Source of the DNA: Komarekiella delphini-convector SJRDD-AB1
Lineage (GTDB): Bacteria > Cyanobacteriota > Cyanobacteriia > Cyanobacteriales > Nostocaceae
Direction: 5' to 3'
NCBI RefSeq assembly: GCF_014831675.1
Contig: NZ_VJXY01000018.1
Span: 90,861 to 154,860, forward strand
Length of the DNA stretch: 64,000 nt
Under the pieces are notes generated by a model. That model made no database searches. It had not been told where the DNA came from and saw only the letters and a list, made by a program, of their open reading frames with translations. Below are positions 56,985 to 64,000 of the stretch, piece after piece; positions within the stretch are counted from its first letter, which is position 1, and the number at the start of each line of letters is the position of its first letter. The translations under genes and the position numbers were made by a program.

Positions 56985-57554
56985 GGCGCTACTCTTTGGT
57001 AATGATGGGTTTGGCGGTAGGGTCATTAACGGATAGATAGATGCTTTTAGAGGGTGCTACCCAGTCTGACTGGGAACCCATGCTATGGTTTGCAATTTAC
57101 GCGCCCGATAAACTCGGCTGCTCATAGTAATCAAATTAGGGCTACTAACTGCTAGAAGTTACAGTTATTTTCCTGTTTTCACAAGTATCTACAGTTAGAT
57201 AAAAGGTGCTTGTTAAACATTTTTCTATTGGATAAGTATTAATAATTGTAACATTTATGAGAGAATTTTGGACATTTAATAGTCTCGAATTTCCTGATTG
57301 TTCCACTCCATGCAATACCAATATGACTCTCAAGACTTTCTAGAAGCCGATTGAATGAATATCTGGATAAAGAAATCCTCATATTTGTTAAAATATCTCA
57401 ATGATAACTATAATTATTCTCTTATAACAATTGCTTAATTTTTCTGGTAATGAGACTGGACTGGGAAGGGAAAAAAGAGAGGGAGGAAAAAATATTGAAA
57501 ATGATTTCCCCACTCCTCTACTCCTCCACCTTTGAGTTCTTTCTCAGAGCACCG
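56985..57554. other. Intergenic region, no gene seen
   Basis: This spacer lies between carB and the sigma gene, both minus strand. It should hold the sigma gene promoter. A purine-rich tract (57462-57493) is the only notable feature. Confidence 0.5.
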
Positions 57555-60500
57555 CTAAAGGCTCGCGCAGTAATCTTGGATGACTTTTACGTCCAAAGTC
57601 GTATTTTGTAGGGAGCGGATGGCGGCGACGGTGGCTTTCGCCCCGGCAATCGTGGTAATAATTGGTATTTTGTAAGCTAAGGCTGTGCGGCGGATTAACC
57701 TGGCATCGGTCTGAGCTTCTTCCCCTGAAGGTGTGTTGATGATGAGTTGGATTTTCTGGTTTTTGATGGCATCTAGAACGTGGGGACGACCTTCATGGAG
57801 TTTCAGTACTAACTCAACATCTAACCCATGTTCTTGAAGAACTCGGCGTGTGCTAACTGTAGCCATTACCTTAAAGCCTAAATCAATAAACTCCTTGACT
57901 ACAGAAACCGCAGGAGTTTTGTCGCGATCGCTCATCGACACAAATACGGTTCCCGTCAGGGGTAAACGCTCTCCAGCACCCATTTCTGCCTTGGCAAATG
58001 CTCGCCCAAAGTCGCTGTCGATTCCCATGACTTCGCCAGTAGAGCGCATTTCTGGGCCCAATATTGTATCAGTTCCAGGGAATTTATTAAACGGTAATAC
58101 TGCTTCTTTGACGGCAATGTGAGATGGAATAATTTCCTGGGTGAAGCGGAGTTCATCTAAGGTTTTACCTGACATAATTAGAGATGCTAGTTTCGCTAGC
58201 TGTACGCCAGTTGCTTTAGACACGAATGGTACTGTGCGTGAGGCGCGGGGGTTAGCTTCCAAGATATAAACTTGGGGAGAATAACCTTGAGCACCGACCA
58301 CGGCAAACTGGATATTCATTAACCCTACAACTGACAACGCCTGTGCTAACTGCACCGTCCAAGTGCGAATTTGATTGAGAACAGCTGGTGGTAGGGAAAT
58401 AGAAGGTAACGAGCAGGCGGAGTCTCCTGAGTGAATTCCGGCTTGTTCGATGTGTTCCATAATACCGCCAATTACGACCCGTCCAGTGTGGTCAGCGATC
58501 GCATCTACATCGACTTCAATAGCATTTTCCAAAAATTTATCAATCAAAATTGGGTGTTCAGGTTCCACCTGCACCGCAAAGGTCATGTAGCGTTCCAACT
58601 CTGTATCGGAATAGACGATTTCCATCGCTCGTCCTCCCAATACATAACTGGGACGTACTACTACCGGATAACCAATGCGTTGGGCGACAATCAGCGCATC
58701 CTCGTAACTCCGAGCAATACCATTGGGCGGCTGGGCAATATTCAACTCTTTAAGAATCTTTTCAAACCGCTCTCGGTTTTCTGCCATGTCGATAGAGTCC
58801 GGCGATGTACCCCAGATTTTAGTGCTCAATCCTGAGTTGTCATTGCTTAGAAATTGCTCAAGGGGAACAGCCAACTTCAGCGGTGTTTGACCTCCAAACT
58901 GAATAATTATCCCTACAGGATTTTCTGTTTCGATGATGTTAAGGACATCTTCCTTAGTCAACGGCTCAAAGTAGAGGCGATCGCTTGTGTCATAATCTGT
59001 TGATACTGTCTCTGGGTTAGAGTTGACCATAATCGTCTCAAACCCTGCCCCTTTTAAAGCATAGGCAGCATGACAACAGCAATAGTCAAACTCAATTCCT
59101 TGTCCAATACGGTTAGGGCCACCACCCAAAATCATCACCTTTGGCTTGGTTGCTGGCAAAACCTCCGTTTCTTCTTCATAGGTAGAGTAGTGATACGGAG
59201 TAAACGCTTCAAACTCAGCAGCACAGGTGTCCACAGTTTTGTAAACTGGGATAATTCCTAATTGTTTGCGGTAAGCGCGAACTTCATCTTCAGTGGTTTT
59301 GGTAGCAAAGGCAATCTGGCGATCGCTAAATCCGTCCCGCTTCACCTGATAAAGTTGCTCTTTTGTCAATTGCTGTAAAGGTGTCCGCTTGAGGAACTTC
59401 TCCACATCCAGCAATTGCTGCATTTTATCTAAGAACCAAGGGTCAATGCCTGTGAGTTCATAGATTTCTTCAATACTTATCCCTAGCTGTAAAGCATGAC
59501 GCACAGCAAAGATGCGATCAGGATTAGGTGTCCGCAGTTGAGCGCGAATTTGTTCACCACTAGGTAATTTTTCGGCTTTGTCGCAACCCCAACCAGCGCG
59601 TCCGGTTTCCAAGGAACGCAGCGCTTTTTGGAAAGATTCGTTGAACGTCCGACCAATAGCCATTGCTTCTCCTACCGACTTCATTTGCGTTGTTAGCACT
59701 GGTTCTGAACCAGGGAATTTTTCAAATGCAAAGCGGGGGATTTTTGTCACTACATAGTCAATTGTTGGTTCAAAGGATGCGGGAGTTTTCTTTGTAATGT
59801 CATTTTTAATTTCATCCAGGGTATAGCCGACAGCTAGCTTTGCTGCCATCTTAGCGATGGGAAAACCTGTAGCCTTGGAAGACAAAGCGGAACTGCGAGA
59901 AACACGGGGGTTCATTTCAATTACGACCACATCGCCTGTGACGGGATTGACGGCAAACTGAATATTAGAACCGCCAGTTTCTACGCCGATTTCACGGATG
60001 ATTTTAATTGCCATATCCCGCAGTCTTTGATATTCTTTATCAGTGAGGGTTTGCGCGGGAGCGACGGTAATTGAGTCTCCAGTGTGGATACCCATAGGAT
60101 CAAGGTTTTCGATCGAGCAGATAATCACGACGTTATCTGCAAGGTCACGCATCACTTCGAGTTCGTATTCTTTCCAGCCCAGTAAAGACTGATCAATAAG
60201 AATTTGCGAAACAGGACTAGCATCTATACCTACCTGTGCCATTTCTTCAAATTCTTCTTGGTTGTAGGCAATACCACCACCAGTACCACCCATTGTAAAG
60301 GCAGGGCGAATAATCAAGGGATAAGTGCCAATTTGGCGGGCGATCGCCTTTGATTCTTCTAAGGATGAAGCTGTGCCGCTAGGACACACAGCCACCCCAA
60401 TCTTTGCCATAGCCTCGTTAAACAGCTTCCGATCTTCGGCTTTCTCAATCGCTGGTAGCTTAGCGCCAATTAACTCAACGCCGTACTTTTCTAACACCCC

Positions 60501-60815
60501 ATTTTTGGCTAAAGTAACGGCAAGGTTGAGAGCTGTTTGTCCCCCCATCGTGGGTAGTAAGGCGTCGGGGCGTTCTTTAGCGATGACTTTTTCGACCAAT
60601 TCCGGTGTTAACGGCTCAATGTAGGTGCGATCGGCCGTTTCCGGGTCGGTCATAATCGTCGCAGGGTTGGAGTTAACCAGCACAACTTCATAGCCTTCTT
60701 CTCGCAGCGCTTTACAGGCTTGGGTGCCAGAGTAGTCAAACTCACAGGCTTGTCCAATCACAATTGGGCCAGAACCTAATAGCAGAATCTTCCGGAGGTC
60801 GTCACGGCGGGGCAT
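57555..60815 (-). CDS. carB: Carbamoyl-phosphate synthase large subunit
   Basis: The ATG at 60815 ([20 protein letters not shown]) is the family start. The 1086-residue enzyme makes carbamoyl phosphate from glutamine-derived ammonia, bicarbonate and two ATP, for arginine and pyrimidines. It holds two homologous ATP-grasp halves ([20 protein letters not shown] and [36 protein letters not shown] and [20 protein letters not shown]), an oligomerisation domain between, and a C-terminal MGS-like regulatory domain (about 940-1086). All expected motifs are present. carA is not in the window. Confidence 0.96.
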   Translation of the reverse strand: MPRRDDLRKILLLGSGPIVIGQACEFDYSGTQACKALREEGYEVVLVNSNPATIMTDPETADRTYIEPLTPELVEKVIAKERPDALLPTMGGQTALNLAVTLAKNGVLEKYGVELIGAKLPAIEKAEDRKLFNEAMAKIGVAVCPSGTASSLEESKAIARQIGTYPLIIRPAFTMGGTGGGIAYNQEEFEEMAQVGIDASPVSQILIDQSLLGWKEYELEVMRDLADNVVIICSIENLDPMGIHTGDSITVAPAQTLTDKEYQRLRDMAIKIIREIGVETGGSNIQFAVNPVTGDVVVIEMNPRVSRSSALSSKATGFPIAKMAAKLAVGYTLDEIKNDITKKTPASFEPTIDYVVTKIPRFAFEKFPGSEPVLTTQMKSVGEAMAIGRTFNESFQKALRSLETGRAGWGCDKAEKLPSGEQIRAQLRTPNPDRIFAVRHALQLGISIEEIYELTGIDPWFLDKMQQLLDVEKFLKRTPLQQLTKEQLYQVKRDGFSDRQIAFATKTTEDEVRAYRKQLGIIPVYKTVDTCAAEFEAFTPYHYSTYEEETEVLPATKPKVMILGGGPNRIGQGIEFDYCCCHAAYALKGAGFETIMVNSNPETVSTDYDTSDRLYFEPLTKEDVLNIIETENPVGIIIQFGGQTPLKLAVPLEQFLSNDNSGLSTKIWGTSPDSIDMAENRERFEKILKELNIAQPPNGIARSYEDALIVAQRIGYPVVVRPSYVLGGRAMEIVYSDTELERYMTFAVQVEPEHPILIDKFLENAIEVDVDAIADHTGRVVIGGIMEHIEQAGIHSGDSACSLPSISLPPAVLNQIRTWTVQLAQALSVVGLMNIQFAVVGAQGYSPQVYILEANPRASRTVPFVSKATGVQLAKLASLIMSGKTLDELRFTQEIIPSHIAVKEAVLPFNKFPGTDTILGPEMRSTGEVMGIDSDFGRAFAKAEMGAGERLPLTGTVFVSMSDRDKTPAVSVVKEFIDLGFKVMATVSTRRVLQEHGLDVELVLKLHEGRPHVLDAIKNQKIQLIINTPSGEEAQTDARLIRRTALAYKIPIITTIAGAKATVAAIRSLQNTTLDVKVIQDYCASL

Positions 60816-61452
60816 AGTCGTTGCCTTCAAGTACGAGAATACAAATCCTGATTATTTTAAGGGTCTTTACCCGTTATGATGCTTTTTATTATTAAGTTTT
60901 ACAGGTTTGAGACATACAGAGGAAAACAGAAGTAAGAAATGTAGAACTCCAACTCTCCACTTTGTATTTCCCAAAAGGTCGGTTTTCGGTTCGCTTAGCA
61001 TCAACTACAAGACAAGATTGGGTCAAGTTGCTTTATTAACCAGGCAACTGGCGTTGAAAATTAGGGAATATAAGAAGTTAAGAATTAATTTCTGTCTTTC
61101 TCTCCATTTTGATGTCTACTTTTATTTAAAAATGAGGGTAAAAGCTTTCAAGTTTTTGCGAATATTTACTATTTATCTTGATGATACTTTGCAACAATTA
61201 GTAATTTATTTTATTACATATAAGTTTAGCTATTCATGACAAGTAAATTAATACAGATAATAATAGTTCTTAACTAGGCTAATTGCTAAATACTCGCAAT
61301 ATTAAATATTAATTATATTGTTATATTTCATTAGATTAAAAATGGCAGAGAAGTAGCGATGATACTCTCTGCCATTTTTTGGATTTTTTCAGAAGCTTAG
61401 TTCTTCCAACCTTTCTTAAAGTTTAGGGTAGACCAATCTAGATTTGAGAGTT
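60816..61452. other. Intergenic region with terminator
   Basis: A 110-codon plus frame (60907-61239) is basic and aromatic-rich without a recognisable domain and is judged non-coding. The strong hairpin at 61339-61378 ends the dps transcript. Confidence 0.5.
61339..61378. terminator. Bidirectional terminator downstream of dps
   Basis: AAAATGGCAGAGA and TCTCTGCCATTTT form a 13-bp stem with a 14-base loop, with T-runs on both strands. It lies 75 bases past the dps stop. Confidence 0.75.
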
Positions 61453-62007
61453 TTAATTTTGGGCTGGTTGGACAAACGCCAAGGTCAAGCTATCTTTAGC
61501 CAAAAAGTGAGCCAAATGGAAAGCCCTTTCTTCAGTCTTTAACAGAATTTTTTCGTACAGATAACGTGTAGCTCTGTCTCCTAAACTCTCTGCCTGAGCG
61601 GCTTGACGGCGAATCACACCAATAATAGCTTGTTCTGCGGCTAGGTCATTTTCTACCATCTGACGGCAAGAATATACGCCATCGGCTTCTTGCTCAAAAC
61701 AGGTTAGTTCTGCTAATTTACTGAAACTAGCTACTGGCACACCACCCAGTCCATCCAATCGTTCCCCGATTTCATGGGTGTGTCCTTGCACTTCTTCGTA
61801 ACTCTCATTAAAAAACTGATGCAACTGATAAAATTCTGAGCCTTCAACAACAAAATGATGTTTTTGATACTGCAAGTATAGTGCCTGGAAACTAGCTAAT
61901 ACAACATTAAATCCTTCAGTAACTGGAGCAGTTACACTATGATCCAGCAACACCGGATTGTCATAAACATGACCAAAATTCCGTAATACAGTTTGCGTTT
62001 CAGACAT
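61453..62007 (-). CDS. Dps-family ferritin with His-type ferroxidase centre
   Basis: This 184-residue Dps protein forms dodecamers that oxidise and store iron and protect DNA. The ferroxidase region reads [20 protein letters not shown] and [14 protein letters not shown]. Its numbering coincides with E. coli Dps: His51, His63 and Glu82 are kept, but Asp67 is Asn and Asp78 is His. This fits the His-type ferroxidase class described for Nostoc punctiforme Dps4. Single gene; ATACACC motifs lie 150-200 bases upstream. Confidence 0.9.
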   Translation of the reverse strand: MSETQTVLRNFGHVYDNPVLLDHSVTAPVTEGFNVVLASFQALYLQYQKHHFVVEGSEFYQLHQFFNESYEEVQGHTHEIGERLDGLGGVPVASFSKLAELTCFEQEADGVYSCRQMVENDLAAEQAIIGVIRRQAAQAESLGDRATRYLYEKILLKTEERAFHLAHFLAKDSLTLAFVQPAQN

Positions 62008-62684
62008 TGTTCTCCTCGCTTTTTAGCAGTTATAGTTTTTAACTGCTTGGTCTTTACATCTTAACATTTTAAAAATGAAAGCAAGCCCAATAATTATTAT
62101 AGTATTTTGAATTTTGGGCTACTAAAATTCTTAAGTTTACTCCACCACCGTAGGATGATACACCCATCAAGCGGTGTATACTTACCATTATCTTTGACAT
62201 ACACCCTTTAATATGCATATGTATCAAGGGGAAGATAGAAGACTAAGTATTCACTTTGGGTCGGGGCTAATGAAAAACTCAGTTTCTTTTACGAAACAAC
62301 CAACACTGCCCAGAGTTGTCGTAGCGGCATTTCTATAGAACACTTGCATGAGCAGGTTTCTTCACTTGTAACGTCTATCTAGTACACGTAAAACGGTTTC
62401 TTGGAGAATGGACGATTTCCAACAGAGTAGCAATGAGCGTTAGGTCGAATCCAAATCTAAATTTCAAAGTATAGAAGCTACTCAGTGCTTAGGTTGAAAA
62501 ATTTAAAGTAAGTAATGTCGTTCAGCACATACCCTACAAAGAGCAATTTTTTTTTAAAAGCTACTGAGAATTGTTTGCACTTAAGGTATCCTTATTTAAG
62601 AGGCTACACTCCTAAAATTTTTAAACATAAGGAGTTGAGGCGCAGTAGTTACTGCAAGTTTGTTGCACTTTGAGGGCAATTCTC
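62008..62684. other. Intergenic region with inverted ATACACC motifs
   Basis: This divergent spacer has no gene. ATACACC at 62158-62164 pairs with GGTGTAT at 62173-62179, and a third direct copy lies at 62199-62205. They may be operator sites for the dps promoter. Confidence 0.45.
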
Positions 62685-62942
62685 TTGAAATCGTCTAGTT
62701 CAGAAAAAGAAAGAAAGCACATTGTAGAGGTGCATTGGGCAGATCGATGGCAAGTTTATCAACGCTTACAGGAGCTAAACATTCCCTGTTGGTGTGAAAC
62801 TAACCAGCCATTGAGAGTTGAAATTGGCAGTCCTGTGGCAGCTATTCAACTGTGGAGTGTGATGCAGCGATTTACAGTTTCCCGTCAAGACATGATTTGG
62901 ACTCTTGAAAACTGCTGGCAGAGCCGCTACCAACAGTTTTAA
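62685..62942 (+). CDS. Small conserved cyanobacterial protein (Asr1405/Asl0597-like)
   Basis: A TTG at 62685 with GAGGG eight bases before it gives an 85-residue protein starting MKSSSSEKERKHIVEVHWAD; another TTG lies five codons earlier. DRWQVYQRLQELNIPCWCET and IQLWSVMQRFTVSRQ recall a cyanobacterium-specific small family named after Anabaena genes. Function unknown. It is 68 bases before the ferredoxin gene and may be cotranscribed. Confidence 0.65.
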   Translation: MKSSSSEKERKHIVEVHWADRWQVYQRLQELNIPCWCETNQPLRVEIGSPVAAIQLWSVMQRFTVSRQDMIWTLENCWQSRYQQF

Positions 62943-63010
62943 TTCGCAGCTACCGTTGCTAAGACTGTCTGGCTAGATAACTTAGTTTTAGTTAAAAATA
63001 GGTCAATAAC

Positions 63011-63691
63011 ATGAGTGAATCCTACACTACGGAAGTATCAGAATTTTGCTTTGAGGGAAGGTTTCTCGATTTTGATATCAAGGATGGTTATAAGCTTAAA
63101 GGCTTGCTATTGGCTACTGTTGATGGTGAATGTTATATTAAATTAGCTAAACATTTACGGGCTGCTTTTGATTTGCGGTTGCCACCAGGCACTTGGCTAC
63201 AAGTTACAGGTACAAAAAAGCACGACTGGAAAAATGGCAAGGTCACACTAAAAGCTGAGCGTGTGATGGCAGCACATAGAGAGTGGGAAATTGGTAAAAG
63301 TTCGCTCCACGACACAAACACCACCAATTACCACCCACAAAAACTAACACCAATTAATAACGCTAAAGCAAAACCAACTAAGACAAAAGCCGCAATCTTA
63401 GTATGTCAGAAGTCTGATTGCATGAAACGTGGTGGCAAAGCAGTTTGTCAGGCGCTAGAGGCAGCTTTGAGCGATCGCGGCTTGGAAGACCAAGTAACTA
63501 TCAAAGGCACTGGTTGCATGAAAAACTGTAAAGCTGGGCCCAATTTAGTTATGCCAGACAAAAGCCGCTATAGCCGGATTCAGGCTGTACAAGTCTCTGC
63601 TCTCATGGATAAGTATTTTGCTGACAAAAGCTTAGAAAACATCCCAGATAACTCAAGAAAAGTAGGAATTACCCATGGCAAACTTTGCTGA
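63011..63691 (+). CDS. Thioredoxin-like 2Fe-2S ferredoxin protein
   Basis: The 226-residue protein has an N-terminal beta domain (about 1-95; KLKGLLLATVDGECYIKLAK, LPPGTWLQVTGTKKHDWKNG), a Lys/Thr linker and a C-terminal 2Fe-2S thioredoxin-like domain. Cluster ligands are visible in VCQKSDCMKRGG and KGTGCMKNCKAGPNLVMP. The C-terminal domain resembles the NuoE/HoxE or shethna-type ferredoxin fold and would carry electrons. The N-terminal domain is of cyanobacterial type and unknown role. Confidence 0.85.
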   Translation: MSESYTTEVSEFCFEGRFLDFDIKDGYKLKGLLLATVDGECYIKLAKHLRAAFDLRLPPGTWLQVTGTKKHDWKNGKVTLKAERVMAAHREWEIGKSSLHDTNTTNYHPQKLTPINNAKAKPTKTKAAILVCQKSDCMKRGGKAVCQALEAALSDRGLEDQVTIKGTGCMKNCKAGPNLVMPDKSRYSRIQAVQVSALMDKYFADKSLENIPDNSRKVGITHGKLC

Positions 63692-63766
63692 AGCGACTTA
63701 GGTGAATCTCTCTGTTTAATAAGAAAATTTAAAAATAAATATTTTTCTGTTGTTCTCTTAATACTC

Positions 63767-63805
63767 AATAGACCCTTTGCAACATATTTGCAAAAGGTCT
63801 ATTTT
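63767..63805 (+). terminator. Terminator of the ferredoxin gene
   Basis: AATAGACC and GGTCTATT pair, with an inner CTTTGCAA/TTTGCAAAAG stem, followed by TTTCC. It lies 75 bases beyond the stop at 63691. Confidence 0.65.
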
Positions 63806-63830
63806 CCTTAATTGCAGAATAGTTAAAACA

Positions 63831-63863
63831 AAAACCCCCTAGCCAGTGACATAGGGGGTTTTT
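63831..63863 (-). terminator. rrn operon terminator
   Basis: AAAACCCCCTA and TAGGGGGTTTT give an 11-bp stem with a 10-base loop; the minus strand continues TGTTTTAAC. It lies just downstream of the 5S rRNA. Confidence 0.8.
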
Positions 63864-63875
63864 GTAAAAAATAAA

Positions 63876-63993
63876 CCTGGCATCGAGCTATTTTTGCGTA
63901 GGGCAACCCCTAAACTATCGTGGCCGCAGCAGCGTTTCACCTCTGAGTTCGGGAAGGGTTCAGCGTGGTTCCACCGCGCAATAGACACCAGGA
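63876..63993 (-). rRNA. rrf: 5S ribosomal RNA
   Basis: The minus strand reads TCCTGGTGTCTATTGCGCGG at the 5' end, with GGAACCACGCTGAACCCTTC, CCCGAACTCAGAGGTGAAAC in the middle and AGCTCGATGCCAGG at the 3' end, whose terminal stem CCTGG/CCAGG closes the molecule. This is a typical cyanobacterial 5S rRNA. The 23S and 16S genes should lie beyond the right edge. Confidence 0.93.
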
Positions 63994-64000
63994 AAAACTG

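Noticed and set aside
60907-61239. 110-codon plus-strand frame downstream of carB promoter region
   Set aside because: No ribosome site, no domain, and composition typical of AT-rich spacer translation.

Overview
The window comes from a filamentous, Nostoc-type cyanobacterium. Supporting signs are the many GCGATCGC (HIP1) octamers in genes and spacers, the circadian kinase SasA, the response regulator RpaB, NblB-like, CRR7-like, CCB2/CCB4-like, DUF760, DUF2854 and DUF3493 proteins shared by cyanobacteria and plastids, a group 2 sigma factor, a PEP-CTERM protein, and dispersed palindromic repeats typical of Nostoc spacers. The naming rests on reading motifs and family resemblance by eye; no database search was run.

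Layout. 0-12.4 kb is an accessory cell-surface region: the edge of a sensor histidine kinase, a 972-residue predicted outer-membrane protein, four tandem small secreted paralogs (3854-7267, minus strand) each with its own upstream palindrome, then a TPR/O-GlcNAc-transferase-like protein and a glycosyltransferase-methyltransferase fusion. 12.7-25.7 kb carries polyphosphate kinase, a CheY-like regulator, small cyanobacterial proteins, a 536-bp MITE-like element, a PleD-like diguanylate cyclase convergent with sasA, a GT4 glycosyltransferase, an SLH lipoprotein and an M42 peptidase. 25.8-27.1 kb is a small accessory patch beside tRNA-Thr(CGU): an ASCH-domain protein, two translationally coupled tiny genes and a decayed gene stub. 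27.2-31.1 kb has DUF3493, a beta-helix/SLH surface protein, a DUF1400 protein and two membrane/hypothetical genes.

31.2-37.5 kb is the rimP-nusA-ylxR-infB transcription/translation cluster on the minus strand, with an intrinsic-terminator-like attenuator in the rimP leader and a repeat-rich insertion between rimP and nusA. 37.5-41 kb holds a membrane protein, a peptidoglycan-binding protein with a 12-bp repeat tail and a membrane serine protease of the SDH/ClpP-like type. 41.1-47.9 kb is a signalling patch: a Ser/Thr kinase with seven WD40 repeats, a haem-motif DUF3365-HAMP sensor convergent with a second Ser/Thr kinase, then a truncated kinase fused against a Uma2 pseudogene, and an intact Uma2 gene.

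47.9-64 kb is mostly housekeeping: radA divergent from rpaB, a CCB2/CCB4-like gene, DUF456, a PEP-CTERM protein, an NblB-like HEAT protein, a CBS protein, MutT, DUF760, a group 2 sigma factor, carB, a Dps with the His-type ferroxidase centre, a small cyanobacterial protein, a 2Fe-2S thioredoxin-like ferredoxin, and finally the 5S rRNA with the terminator of an rrn operon that enters from beyond the right edge.

The most unusual parts are the tandem secreted-protein family with positionally conserved but sequence-divergent palindromes, a palindromic element whose occupied and empty sites can be compared inside the same window, the rimP attenuator, the kinase/DUF3365 patch with its decayed copy, and the small ASCH cluster.
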